Assembly: GCA_015350385.1 (NCBI GenBank)
Contig: WNKI01000001.1
Location: 8,461,418 to 8,525,417, forward strand
Direction: 5' to 3'
DNA from: Aculops lycopersici
Taxonomy: Eukaryota; Arthropoda; Arachnida; Trombidiformes; Eriophyidae
Length of the DNA stretch: 64,000 nt
The translations under genes were made by a program, and so were the position numbers. Positions 35,336 to 47,966 of this stretch are shown here, piece after piece (within the stretch, counting starts at the first letter, position 1; the number at the start of each line of letters is the position of its first letter). A model generated the notes under the pieces. It had not been told where the DNA came from, did no database searches, and saw only the letters and a program-made list of their open reading frames with translations.

Positions 35336-37549
35336 TCAGTTGTTAGTTTTGTGAATGTCAATACGTTCCAACTTCCGCTTTCTATCTGATGGCAAAATCA
35401 TATAGTTGCTGTTTTGACCACACTCGCAAGTTGTCAATAACTTGATTCCATTTCCTCGTCTAAGGATAGTCATGTTGGCTGATTTGTCGTTGGCCTGCTT
35501 GTCTCTTGTCGAAGATTGAGCAATGACATCCCCAGATTTTGAATGCTTCGAGTTGATCTTGACGTTATTCCTAGACTTGAACTGAGGGTTCTGGTATAGC
35601 GAATCCAGGTGATCTTTGAGTTGTGCCATTAGAAGCTGACGATTTTCAGCCTTAGCTGGACCTCTAGATAGACAATCATAGAAAGACACAGCAATTGGTA
35701 CAGAGTTTGGGAAACAATCTTCAATGTAATGTCCTGTATCAAACTCGCTGACGAATCTCTTAAATGCTGCCGATCTTGCATTTTGACACAATCGCTGAGA
35801 AAATAGGTTGTCAGTGTCAAAGTTGTCGTATATATCCAGAAATCTGCGTTCATCTATAGCTGGCCATTGAGAACTCAGTGTCTTGAAAACCTGTTTCCTG
35901 AGCGGCTGCAATAGCTGTTGCTTATGATCATCCACCAAATTTGGTGAGACAGGTGACAACGACTTAATAACCGTCATATTATCATTGGCTGTAATGGGAA
36001 ATAAAAGTTGTTTGATCCTCAAAAGAACGGAAAAGAAGTCATCATATCGTGGCAGTAATACAGTTGGTTGAGATTTAGCACTTGAATGTTGCTGCTTGCT
36101 ATTATTGTTATCGTGTACCTCAAGAGCCGATTGCTGGATATCAGTCACATGGCGAGAGACGAATTTTTTAAACTTGCTTTGATGAACAGGCAGAATCGTT
36201 GTTGGAGATTCGCTATATAAACTGATAGGACTAGGCTCTTGAGACGATATCACAGAGTCCATTGGTTTGCCCGAGTCTTCTGAGTCAACAGATTTACTAG
36301 AACTTCGACTAACAAGTGCAGGTGTGTCCTGTTTGGGTTCCAAGATAATTGGATGAGGCATATAACTTTCGGTCTCGCCTCCTATCCTCAAGCTTTCGAA
36401 TAGTTTTATGTGGAGGTCATCAAGATTGACCATCCCTACCGACTCAACATTCTCACTAGCTAAACTCTTGTCTGAGGATTTACCTGATAATCGGTCATGT
36501 CGAGTGATTAAAAAGACAAAATCTTCACGTTCAGATAGCGACATCAAAGCAGGCTGGTTAGCCGAGCAGGTTTGACTGCGACTTATCAGATTCAGTCGCT
36601 TGAGTATGAGGTAGATTTGGTCCTCTAGGTCTCTCTTGATGGCTAGTATATCACTTTGGCAAATAACAATGTCTAAATAGCTGGTATCACAGACAAATAA
36701 AGCTCTTGGGCAAGCCACGCGAGCTTGACGTATCCATTGCTGGGAGAAGACTTGCTTTGTGGCTATAGTTTCGAGTAGTTCTGTAATCCTGGGTTGAGAT
36801 CTTGACCGGAGGGAGTCCAAAACTTTGAGTAACCTCAAGAGACCCATGTCGACTGCTGGCTCAGGCGAGTAGAATACTATCACATGCGAGAGTATCATTA
36901 GCATCAGCATGGATTTCACTAGATTCTGGTTCCATTTAGGCCATTTCTTTGCAATAATCGAGTGAAATCTCACATCCCAATCAAGAGGTTCCCTTTCGAT
37001 GTCAGTGATCAAAGCATTCAATTGATCAGATTCCATGAAAGATGTCAAGCTTAATACTATGACACCTGATTTGGAATCTACATTTCCAATGACTTGATTC
37101 TCATAAAACTCTATTTCCAGAGGATCGCCACCATCTTTACTAGAAGATTCCTTGTTCGAGGAGGTGGAAGCATGACCATGTTTTGTTGACTTAAACTGAG
37201 CTCTCTGCTGTCTTAGTCTATTGCGTTTGTTCACCTCGCCACCATTTAGGATAGACTGCGCCAGATGCTGTTTAGTCGACTCCTCAATTGCATCCTTGCT
37301 GACTATGGATACAACACAAACTCTATGCCGATTTAATTTGCAATTTTCTACAAACTCTATCGCCTCCTTCAATGATGCATCATCATCGGAAAACAGATGG
37401 AAGGGCTTGAAATTTACGTGCTTCGGCTGTTGATGGTGGTTGTTGTGGTTTTGATGCTGATGTTGATGTTGGTGACTATTGCTTTGATTGGAGGTTTTGT
37501 TCGCTTGAGTTTGCCTCTGATTGTCGCCACTTGGTTTGTCTCGAGTCAT
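35336..37549 (-). CDS. SMG8: SMG8-like nonsense-mediated decay factor
   Basis: A single 737-residue frame with no introns. SMG8 forms the SMG1-SMG8-SMG9 complex that restrains the SMG1 kinase phosphorylating UPF1 in nonsense-mediated mRNA decay. Recognised features: a Gln/His/Asn-rich start (about 1-45), then a G-domain-like segment. A conserved block at about 195-275 has NLVKSMLMLMILSHVIVFYSPEPAVDMGLLRLLKVLDSLR (given as landmarks: SHVIVFYS, LLRLLKVLDSLR). LEDQIYLILKRLNL near 311 matches the family LEDQIYRIFRK block. Near the end is SRGPAKAENRQLL (family ARGPA) and CECG. Human SMG8 is 991 residues and continues a few hundred beyond the CxCG motif. Here the protein stops about 25 residues after it. 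The N-half is diverged. The next gene converges 160 bp away, leaving little room for a further exon. Confidence 0.8.
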   Translation of the reverse strand: MTRDKPSGDNQRQTQANKTSNQSNSHQHQHQHQNHNNHHQQPKHVNFKPFHLFSDDDASLKEAIEFVENCKLNRHRVCVVSIVSKDAIEESTKQHLAQSILNGGEVNKRNRLRQQRAQFKSTKHGHASTSSNKESSSKDGGDPLEIEFYENQVIGNVDSKSGVIVLSLTSFMESDQLNALITDIEREPLDWDVRFHSIIAKKWPKWNQNLVKSMLMLMILSHVIVFYSPEPAVDMGLLRLLKVLDSLRSRSQPRITELLETIATKQVFSQQWIRQARVACPRALFVCDTSYLDIVICQSDILAIKRDLEDQIYLILKRLNLISRSQTCSANQPALMSLSEREDFVFLITRHDRLSGKSSDKSLASENVESVGMVNLDDLHIKLFESLRIGGETESYMPHPIILEPKQDTPALVSRSSSKSVDSEDSGKPMDSVISSQEPSPISLYSESPTTILPVHQSKFKKFVSRHVTDIQQSALEVHDNNNSKQQHSSAKSQPTVLLPRYDDFFSVLLRIKQLLFPITANDNMTVIKSLSPVSPNLVDDHKQQLLQPLRKQVFKTLSSQWPAIDERRFLDIYDNFDTDNLFSQRLCQNARSAAFKRFVSEFDTGHYIEDCFPNSVPIAVSFYDCLSRGPAKAENRQLLMAQLKDHLDSLYQNPQFKSRNNVKINSKHSKSGDVIAQSSTRDKQANDKSANMTILRRGNGIKLLTTCECGQNSNYMILPSDRKRKLERIDIHKTNN

Positions 37550-40042
37550 GGCTAATAATCACAATGGCCGAGTGTAGATATCTTGTATCAGTCCAAATAA
37601 ATTTCGTATTCTTTTGCTTATGATTATAAATCTAGTAGCCAAATAGTGTTTGCATTTCAATTGATCGAGCTTCACCGACAAAAGGCTCGATAATGAATTA
37701 ACCTGAATTCAATTATGCTTACAGGTAACCAAATTTAGAATAAGATATTTAATACAAAATAACAAAACGCCTGTCAAACAAAAATGCAATTGCAATTCCG
37801 AAAACTGATACGCAATCTGCGTTTCGATTCTCAATTCCCATGTTCCATTCAGAGAGCGCCACAAAAACAACAACAAACACAACAACTACAACATGTGATT
37901 GCAGCATGCATGTTTCCATTGGCCGCCGCGTGGTGAATCATCCCAAGCGCAGTCTGCGCGTTTCCCTCACTTTTTCCGCCTAGATCCCAGTGGTCAGAGT
38001 CACTCAAGATAAATTACTGGTGAGACCATAATTGATATCTATAATCAATCATCTTATGTCATCCTTGTTACGTCATATCACGTTTTGTCTTTGACCTCAA
38101 CCGCTTCAAAATCACTAGTCGATTAACTTATAAATTTTGAATGGAAGAGCAAGTGTCCCTTGCGCAAGGATTATCGATACATCGATACAGATATAGAAAC
38201 ATTTGAATATGTATGAAGTAGCACTAAATGGCACTGACTAATTGCTGCCCAAATAGACTAACTCCGTCAGCATGAAAACATGAATTGCTACCGGTTCAGA
38301 TGTTTCAGAAAATTCTATGATATTCATTTCGCTTACATGTTCTCAGTTACCTATGCATGATTCTCTAGGTGAGGACACGATGGAGGCTTGTAAAGTCGAG
38401 CGCGGCCGGCTCATTGGCCTGGTCGTTGCGATATTTTCCAAGTGTATCAAGTGCTAACAGTCTGCAGCTTGCCCAACGCAACAGCCACCACCAGGTTAAG
38501 TTTCTGCCCGTCTTGCCTTCAATTAGCCTGGCGCTGATTTAATTATCGGTAGCCGCATCAGCGCTCGCTTCAGCAATTGAGTAGTCGTCCTCGTCGGCTG
38601 CTACTACCCTAGCTTCAATTATTGAATGGCTCGATGGTACCACTAGCGGCCGAGTAACTGGGCGGCGGATTTGTAGCAGCAAGTGTTACCATTGCCTCGG
38701 TTATTATTATGTATCCATGCGAGCGCAATTATGTAGCGCGAGAGAGATAGACAAACATTTACCTGAAATTACCTGTTCGGCTAGCTAGCTAAAAATTGAA
38801 TTGGATGCGTGTGCATGTACTTGTGTGTATTTGTGTGAGTGTCGATAATTATCCATTCATTGTGCTAGCTGCACCACTACCTCCATCGCCATCGCCATCG
38901 CCGCCGCCACCACCTCCACTACCATTGGCGCCACCGTGAACTTGAATGGCCGCCGACGTCTTGCCGGTTGTCGTCGTGGTAGTCGTCGTCCTTTGGCTGA
39001 AGATGAACACTGCCACCGATGAATCGCTACCAAAACCAAACCAAGACTATGAATTGCGCGCGAGAACTCAATTGGCTCAATTGAGCAGCTCCAACTCCTA
39101 GAGAGAGAGGAGAGAATTAAAGGTAGTAGTGGTGGTGGTGGCGGTGGCAACAAGTGGCTTGTGTGTTCACGGTGAGGTTTGTGCAACAAGTGGGCGCCTG
39201 GCTCATTGTCGGCTCACACACATAAATGTGAGTGCAAACGCATACATACGCCAACTTGGCGAGAGAGTTTTCCTCAGGTAACTTCTTAGATCCTCATGCC
39301 GCCGCCGCCTCCATGCAACTTAAGCTAACTGGAAATATATACCCTTTTGTACGCTTCACTTTGCTAACCTCAATCTATATCTCGCCGGCTCTTTGAATGG
39401 AGGCAAAGAAGAGAAACATGTTGAAATTTTGCTCGACTCTTAGTTTTTACAGTAGCAAGAGAAGTGGTCGCAGTAGCAGCAGCATCAGTGGCCTGTGAGC
39501 CGCAAGTGTACACCTGTTGCAAAGGGATGCTTCGTAATTCAGTAGCAGCTGAGTTAGTTTCTTAGCTCACAAAAAACTAGCAGCGAGCTTATGAGCTTTT
39601 GGTAAAGTTTTACTCGTTTTTAATTGAGCTCATCGATCGGTTACTGGTTAGCTCACGATGTTTGTCTGTGAATCACGTTTGATTTTCATCCTTCGAAGCA
39701 ACGGAGCCTCAACTCCTCCCTTGCCTCTTCCTCCTCTCGACGTCATCGCGCCCCTTCCTTAGCTCTGTTGCATTAAACGTTTTATGAGCAGCAGCAAGAT
39801 GATCATCAGCATCATTGTCGATTGAATTAGCTTCTCCTTCTTCTGCTTCTCGTCGTTGGATAGTTTGGATATTGAATGGAAAAGAAGAAGAAGGCGACGA
39901 CGACGACGAAGAGAAGCGAGAGAAAAGACTAGTGGCAGGAAGTTTTCCTCTTCACTTTTCTCAGATTCTCACCTGAGAACCTGAGAAACGATACAGAAAA
40001 AAGTTTCATCAAAGAGGAACTCGGTAATCGATCGCTCTGCTC

Positions 40043-40106
40043 CGACTAACTAACCAACCAACCGACCAACAAACTAAATAACTAAACAACCAACTAACTA
40101 ATTTAG
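40043..40106. repeat. Cryptic tetranucleotide tract (AACC/AACT)
   Basis: A run of ACTAACTAACCAACCAACCG-type units with drifting steps. Similar strings occur at 1679-1700, 14280-14310 and 21838-21858, suggesting slippage-grown simple DNA. Confidence 0.6.
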
Positions 40107-41046
40107 CCACCAACCTCTAGCTTGTTTCAAAAAGGAAGCCTTAAACTCATCGACTTGGCGTTTCAAGCTCGCAGTTTTTGCTCAACTTTGCTTTACTTCA
40201 CTATACTCGCTCACTCACTCGCTCGCTGTAGAAAAGCTGAAAGTTGGACCACTCGGCTAGCTCCCTGATCACACACTGCCATCGTTTTGAGCAGTATACT
40301 TTGCTAGCTCAACACTCGCTCGCCTGGGGAATCTAATTAATTGTATCTATTAGCCAACTTTGCAGCTTTCCACGACCGAAGTTTAATTCATCATTTTCGA
40401 GTTGAGTTTGAAAGAAAAAGGACGAGACTAGCAAGTTTTGAGTTTTTGTTTCACCGACTTATTCGGAAAAGAAGCGATGAGGCGCCGGGCTCATTAGGTT
40501 CATCATTCACCTGGCAAGCTACTTGATTTGCTACTGCGATTCGCGTGTGTCTCTTCAGTGGACCGCTTGAAACTGATTGTGTTTACACTTCATCGTAGTG
40601 TTTTGACCCTCGCCAAAGTGTACGGTGAACCGGAAATAGGAATCGGGAAAAGGAATTCCCCTTTTTCTCCTCCTAACTCTACGAAAGATCGTGGAAAAAA
40701 GTCTAAAGCTTGAACTCTATCACACCTTTAAAATTTGAGCAACATTCTGAGCCCAAAGCAGATTCTTTAAAGCGATAAGTCGCGCCTCTTGCCGGGCCGC
40801 AAGTTGGGCGAACGATAATTGTACGAGAGTAGCAAGGTGGCAGCCGCAAGTGGCCAGTTTGTAGCGATGCTTTGAATGGCCCTTTGATATCGATAATCCA
40901 GGAGCTCGAAACGAGACCAATCGAAGAGTTACATTCTAACGCGCGCTTTCTCGCAGCACACAATACAATCGGAGCAACCTGTTGGCTGGTTGGCCAACGC
41001 CAACAGTTCGTGATTATTATTGTTGTAGTTGCGATTGCTACCTGCT

Positions 41047-41076
41047 AACAACAACAACAACAACAACAACAACAAC
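41047..41076. repeat. (AAC)n microsatellite
   Basis: About ten uninterrupted AAC units, followed closely by CAACAG-type repeats. Confidence 0.9.
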
Positions 41077-43396
41077 TGAAGCAACAGCAACCTGTTAATG
41101 CGCCAGCCCGCCGCTTAAGTACAAAGAGATTCGCGTGTCCAGATCTTCATCGAGTAAACTTGTCGATTTGCAAGCTTTGCCTTCAATATCCTTCCTTTGC
41201 TTTACTTTGGGCCACCAAAAAAGAGCAGCCCCGAGTGGTCAGCTGTTACGCAACAGCAACAGCAACTGCATCAAATAGAACTAAAAGTGCTACCTGTTTG
41301 TGTGTGTGTGTGTGTAGGTTAATGTTAATCGGCCACCCAACTCAACTAAATGGCGGCCAGCCAGCGAGTGAGGCGCACGAACGAAGATTAGTTATCTCCG
41401 CAACAAAATCTTTGGGTTCTCCTCGCCCAGTTCGATTGGGCAAAGAGAGCGATCGACTTGCTGGTCATCGTCGTGTCGGCGTTTGATTTTGTTGCATGAA
41501 TCCTGCAATGAGTTTCCCCAGAGTCAAGCGAGAATTTGGACCACCGACGATTGCGCAAGATTCGTAGCGGCGGCATTAGTGTGGTTCTTCTAGGGAATCA
41601 CTATTCATTTGGTAGAGGCTAACAAGTGTGCGGCAACTCAATCAATCACACGCACATCTGCCAGTGTGTAAAGTTGGTATATTAACTAGACCAGACTATA
41701 CTCGACTCAATTCGATTCGACTGCAAGGGATGCTATGACATGAGCTTGAAATTTTGCGCCACAAGCTCGCCAGGCCAACTGATTCAATGGCAATCAATCA
41801 AGTGGCATCACAACGATTGCCACTGCCTCCACTATTACCAATACTTCCACTACAAACTACTTTTAAAACAGCAAACTCGATGAAGTTCTAGTTAAACCCG
41901 AGAGTAAATTCAGCCACTAGAAGGCCAACTCTTTGGCCGTGATGCTCGATGATTCGACTTCCGGCTTGCCATTCGAACTGAATGCGACTTTTGGCCTATA
42001 GTGTCGCTGGAGTGTATGTCACAAGTGGGTTGCTAATTGATCGTCGACTAGAACTGGGCTAGAAAAGAGGAACCCGAAGAGAGTAACCGATAGAGAGTTA
42101 CAATGCGGATCGAGTTGATTGACTGACGAGGATTTGCCATTTCAATGGGCTCAAGCAAAATGAACTGTTGGTTGCTACTCTTCTGGGCGGCACAAGCAGC
42201 TGCTAGTGGCCGCATCATTAGTCGCAACTCACAATGGTCCACCAACTGGCGCTTAGAATCAACCAGCGCGTGCCAATGGAATTTGAGCTAATATTGACTG
42301 ATTTGCTTCCGGCAAACCCCTAAAAGACTAAAAGAGCCGCAAGCATCTGGCCGGTTGGCGGGCTGTCCGCTTTTGCAGCACGCAGAGATAGAGAGTAGTG
42401 AAAATTGTCATTGTAGATGACTGCTCTCTTTTGGACGCCGCATTGGGCACTGCGCGTCGTCTATTTGAGTGTATGCTGTCACCATGGGCGCAAATTTTTA
42501 ATTTGTCGCAGCATCTTTTTCCTCTCTCCACTTGGCCAGCGCTAAATTGGAGGCTGGAATGACAATGAACTCCGCGCGGCCGTCGTAGCCGCGAGCCAAA
42601 TGAGCAGCAACCGCACCGCCGACTTCCGCTTGATTGGGCGCGCAACTTGTCGCGCGCCTCGAGTGAGCGAGTGCGACGAAATTTCCACCGCAACCGCCAG
42701 CACAACCACCACCGGCCACGAACAACCTAATTACACGCTTTGTTGATTGCGCCCACGAGGCAAAACATGAAACTCGACCAACGGCACAGTGGCTGCCTCT
42801 TTCTCTCTCGCGCACTCTCTCGGTGATACGCGAGCCTCGCAAATGACGTAACAAACGCCGCGCGCAACAATCATGTAACCTGACGATGACACGACCGTCA
42901 AGTTGTTGCTCGCACTTTGTCATCATCAGACAACAGCAGCGGCGGCGGCCGCAGCCGCCGCCAACTGTCTAGGGCAACTGATTCAATTAAGCCCGAGGTT
43001 CGCCGCGATAAACTGAACGCTGAAGCATGCGGCAAGCACCTGAGGGAGCGAAGAGGGAAGCGGAGCAAACTTACCTGAGAGCGCCCCAAGCGGCTAGTAA
43101 ACCAAGGTGCTGGCTAGCGAGCGGATGAGTGGTGAGCGGCACACGCGAGCCAGTCGCTGCTCGTTTGAAGGATGTGGCTTTAGTCCCTTGGCCAACCAAC
43201 CAACTCCAACTCCAACTCCAACTCCAGCTCATCCTCATCCTCGTCAACCTCAGACACCATCGCCACCAAAAGAGCGAGAGCAGTATCATCAGGTGGTTGC
43301 TGCTCATTGTTGCCAGCTCGCCACATTCGCGAGGCATCATAATCATCATCATCAAGTTTTCAGACTTGATGTTGCGTTAATGTTGTTGTTGTGTAA

Positions 43397-43411
43397 CAGC
43401 AACAGCAACAA

Positions 43412-43458
<47 letters not shown>

Positions 43459-43467
43459 ACAACAACG
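43397..43467. repeat. (CAACAG)n repeat
   Basis: About 70 bp of alternating CAA and CAG. It reads as poly-Asn/Ser on one strand and poly-Cys or poly-Val on the other, which explains the spurious open frames here. Confidence 0.9.
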
Positions 43468-44005
43468 ACTTGACACAAGAGAAAAGTTGCGAATGAAATT
43501 AAGAGCTCGAGCCGCAACATAATGGCGCTTGCCACTCGGAGGCTCAAAGAGCACCTAGTTTGGTTGCCTTTGTTGCAAGTTACGTAAGGAGAGCAACAGA
43601 AACTGAATGGAATTGAGTCCTGGCAACATTTCAACCGCAACCAAGAGCCTCGATTGCCGTCCTTTGTTGGCGTCAACGATCTCTTCCAACACCTCGACGT
43701 TGGCGTCACTTCATCATTCATCTCGATTTATGTATGATGGTTGGATAAAGAAAGAGAAGAGTGGCGGCGGCGGCCAAGAGCAAAGGAGTTTATAGAGTTG
43801 GTGGTCTCGAGCCGCCAGGTGGCTCGCCAATCGAACTTTGAGTGTCCGCTTGCTCTCTCGCGTTGTGGGCGTGTCGTGGTCTCAACGAAATGATAAGCGA
43901 GCATTCAATTATTACTGCCGGCCGTGGGTACGCAGATAAGGACATGATGATTTTGAGGTAGAGAAAGTCCGTTATCATTCCATTGGCTCGCGCTCATTGT
44001 ATAAC

Positions 44006-44037
<32 letters not shown>
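44006..44037. repeat. (ACG)n microsatellite
   Basis: Nearly eleven uninterrupted ACG units, CpG-rich. Confidence 0.9.
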
Positions 44038-44653
44038 AGGGACGAGCTGGAATAGTGAGAGTTTGTTCATCGAGAGGAAGGCGGATGGTTCAGTTTGTCG
44101 ATTATAATGATTACGCAGCACTTGCACTGGATATTATGTTGGTTGGTCGGTGATCAGGAGCATGATCATCATCGATAATGTCGACTATGTTGACTAGAAA
44201 GAAAGTCGAGCGACCATTTTGAAATCTAGACTGAGAGAGAAGGAGCCGGCAACGTTTGCCCACTTGCGCGCCAACACTCGGCTACCTGCACAGGTGAGTT
44301 TATCGGCCAGGTTAACAAATTTTTAACAAAACTCTCCATTCGCCGCGCACAAGATGGTGGCGCGCTAATCGTCGTTGTCGTCATGAAACACTCTCATCGT
44401 CGTCCGTCTCGTTGATGATCTCAAGTTTAGCATCCGAAGATGGCGACGGCGAGGAGAGTTTTGTGTTGGTATATAACACAACACAAACAATGAAGATCTC
44501 ATTTCAATCCACGCAACAGAAACAGTACTAGCAACAGCGCCAGCGCCAACAACAACAACCTGCTGGAGCTCGTGCAATTTTCAGCAGCATTATAACTGGA
44601 GAAAATGTAATCCGAGAGTCGCTTTGTATCATTCTGTCTGCTGCTGCTGCTTA

Positions 44654-44695
44654 GGTTGCAGGTTGCAGGTTGCAGGTTGCAGGTTGCAGGTTGCA
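44654..44695. repeat. Heptamer tandem repeat (GGTTGCA)6
   Basis: Six perfect head-to-tail copies of GGTTGCA. It is the only clear heptamer array in the window. Confidence 0.9.
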
Positions 44696-47565
44696 ACTTG
44701 CGACCAAAGAGAAAAAGATGATTAGTCATCATTGGCACCAGAAGCGGCAACCTCCACTACAATTACCCACGAGTGGGCCGAACTAATCCACGCAAAGCCA
44801 AATGAGCAACTGAGAATCTGGATAAGCGGAGAGAAAAAGCTTGAGTCTATCGATCGGGTCACGCCCACTCTGCCGGAGCCCAACGCTCGGCTTTCGATTC
44901 TGCGTTCCATTGGAACTTGGAAGCGCTTCGTTAATTAATAACACAGAGGTAGGTTTGGTGGCCAACAGGTAATTACACGCTTTAGATTCGTTTAGTTGAT
45001 GCTAGCAAGCGTAAGAGGAGCCACAAATACAATGCGCTGCGCTGTGCGGCGCGTGGGCTACGTGTTGCACGGCGCAACAGGAATCAGTGACAACAAGTAG
45101 TGCAACGGTTTGGCTGGTTAGTATTGGCAAAAAGAACAAGTGTGTTGGTTTGTGCTAGTGTGTGTGTGTTGCGCTTTTCAGCCTGCTCATTAGATTTTAG
45201 ATTCGAGGTCAATGATCTCGTGCAAGAAAAAAGTGGGCAACTCAAAGAGTCTGTTGTTCTCATTGCCGCTATGCAAATTGGCCAAACAATAGCCTTCAAA
45301 GGCGAGCATCTCCTTTGAATCGAACCTGTCCGCCTGTTTAAATGTTTAGACTTGCTTTCGTGGTGGTCGATTGGTGTTTTAGTTTTGTCGGTCTCGATGG
45401 GAAAGTTAAACACAGGAAGTTATTACTATTCTCAGGTAGAGATCGAGGAAGAAGAATCCCTCGGCTATTCATTGTTTCGGGCACTAAAAGTATGAGAGAA
45501 ACAGACTAGAAACTACTGCTTTCATCGCTCTAGTCAAGGTTTCACCTGGGCAAGAGGAGTCTCGCTCGACTAGATTACAACATACAAGTGGCCGCTGGTG
45601 CTTGTGGTTAGTTTACCGAGTCTCGGTTTCATTGGTCACTCTTCAAGCGGACGGAAACAACGACACGCTTCCACTACGAGCTCACGGTTGATCCATTAGG
45701 CGGCCGCGGAGGCAAAGGTAATGGCTGCCTAGGCGCACCATTGGATAGTTGGTATCGAGGGATCGCCGACGAGCAGGCGGCAAGGTAGCGATTTCTAGCG
45801 ATTGGTGGATGGCCGGGCGACGTGTGCTACAATCGCTATGGTTAAATAATGATGTTTGCCCAACAGAAGCCATTGGTTGCCATTCGACGATGTTGTGCAA
45901 TGGCAGGCAGGTAAGCAGCAAACGCGCGGTAGCGGCTGTTGATGGTTGAAGCGAGCGGCGCGTGAGCTAGCTAGCCATTTGGTAGCTCACTCGATTTACC
46001 TACAACGAGAGAGCAAACAAACAAAGTTAAACTCCAAGTGGAAGTCGATGACGCGACTAGCCTTACAAGTTGCTCAGTTTCTCTCTCCCTCTATCTCCTT
46101 TGCTCTTCGGCTCTCGAGGTTCAGGTTGCCGCTTTGCAGGCAGGTTGTTGCTCGTTTCAAGTCGGTAATCGGGATTGCAAACGTAGAGACGACGACGGCG
46201 ACGGCGACGACGACTGGAACGACCACGATGATGGCAAAAGCAAAACAGACAGAGCCAAAGTTGAAACAGAAGCTCTGCGAGCCCGAGAAAGAGGAAGCGA
46301 GATAATTAGGAGTTGATGATGATCATGCGCCTTTCTACATAGCTGGCCAACGTCATGACTTTGCGTTGCACTTCTTTTTGTTTCGTTTCTCTTCGTCGTA
46401 GACTCCATTGGATTCATCGGTTGGCTCTCAGTTTGGCTGATATCAAACTAGTGTAGTGGTGGTATGTTGTTAAGCTTAGCCACCTGTACGAGTGCGCGAT
46501 CTCGGACTGCGATTAAGCTGGAGAATCAACTGAGCCATGTGACGACTTGCGCTGGGATCTGGAAAGGATTGGCAAGCTCGCCAGGCAACACTGCCGTTTC
46601 AAAACGTTAGCAAGCTAGAGATGATCAGTTCAGTTCAGTTAGGCAGCAACGTCGAGTGCCAAGTTGAAGTTGGAACCGAAAAGAGAAACAAAAACGAATT
46701 TGAAAACGAGAGAGAGAGGGGGGAAACAACACACAGAAATCTCGCGCGCGCCTGTCACTTCCTGTTACCTGTTCACTCTTCCATACACACACAAAAAGCG
46801 CAACCTAGAACTGCTACTTGTTCGATCCCCGCCGCAACGAAACCAAACACTGTACTTGGGGCAACTCGACACTTGGGCGCTTATAGGGCCTCTGTTGCAA
46901 TGCCTGCTCCAGCTCACTCGCTCGCTCGCCCGCAAGCTTGTTAGCGACAACTGATCCTAGTCGATGAAATTGTCCCGCTGATTTGGTTCTAGTCGTCGTA
47001 GTCGTTGTTGTTGTTGTTGTTCTCGTTCTCGTTTGCTCAACGTTGTAATGTTTCAAGAGCAAATAGAAGGCAAAGACAAGAATAACATTGCGTTTGCCGA
47101 TAACGCGAGCGGCGATATTACTATTACCATCACCACCACTATTATGTTACACTATTGAGTGCGCAGAAAGAGCAGCGCGCAGGCAGAGCGGACACTTGCG
47201 CGCAGCGTCAGCCAAAATAAACTGGCAGCGCTGCTCACTTTTTCAAGCTGTGCTCCAGGAGGAAAGGGGAATGATTCTCGCAACTTGCGTTGCATTGAGA
47301 CGTTGCATTTATCGAGAGAAAAAGAAAAGAGCAGCGACGCCAACTAATTAACGGCAATCATTAGAGGCGCGACAAAATTTGATTGTCTTCGTTGCTGACG
47401 AATCATATCTACCTACTCAAGTCAATCAAATGAAGAGAGCCACTTCTACTCAAAATCAATCAATCGAAATAGAACACCAACTAGAATTGAAAAGCATTTA
47501 AACTAAAGACGGAGACCAACTCAATGTAGATATAAATCAACACAAATTAAACTCTTCCTCTAAAG

Positions 47566-47573
47566 GTAAGTCG
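47566..47573 (+). promoter_or_regulatory. Candidate 5' splice donor of an AP-2 leader exon
   Basis: TCTAAAG|GTAAGT is a near-perfect donor. The 200 bases before it are A-rich and C-rich on the plus strand with little G or T, like the sequence just before the AP-2 ATG. I infer a non-coding first exon ending at 47565 and joining the acceptor at 56635. No transcript evidence is available. Confidence 0.25.
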
Positions 47574-47740
47574 AGTGAAATTAGAAAACACAGAGTAAAG
47601 AGAGAGAGAGAGAGAGTCAAATTTTATAGGCTAGCCAACGTTCAGTTCCCCTGATATGAAACATAAACTCTAGGGCTAGCCATCGTTCAGTAGTAGTTTG
47701 GTTACAACTCTAGCAGTTACAAACTCCGCCAACCTATTTC

Positions 47741-47780
47741 TATTCTATTCTATTCTATTCTATTCTATTCTATTCTATTT
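47741..47780. repeat. (TATTC)n pentanucleotide repeat
   Basis: Seven perfect TATTC units followed by TATTT. Confidence 0.9.
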
Positions 47781-47966
47781 CAACTAAAACTAACGAGCAA
47801 CCCGATTGATCTGTCGGCAGCTCGGTGGTTGTTGCTAGTTTGCATTCGCTAGTCGTGATCTAGAATTGAAGTGAGCGTTTATCGTCCAACGCTCATTTGA
47901 ACATCGATATCAACTTACTATTCTTATATTCGCATAAACTTCAGCATCAACAGCCCAACTATCAGT

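Noticed and set aside
43377..43721. Poly-Val, poly-Cys and poly-Ser/Asn frames
   Set aside because: They are translations of the (CAACAG)n repeat in different frames.
46815..46840. tRNA T-arm-like string GTTCGATCCCC
   Set aside because: No matching acceptor stem, anticodon arm or D-arm could be built around it.
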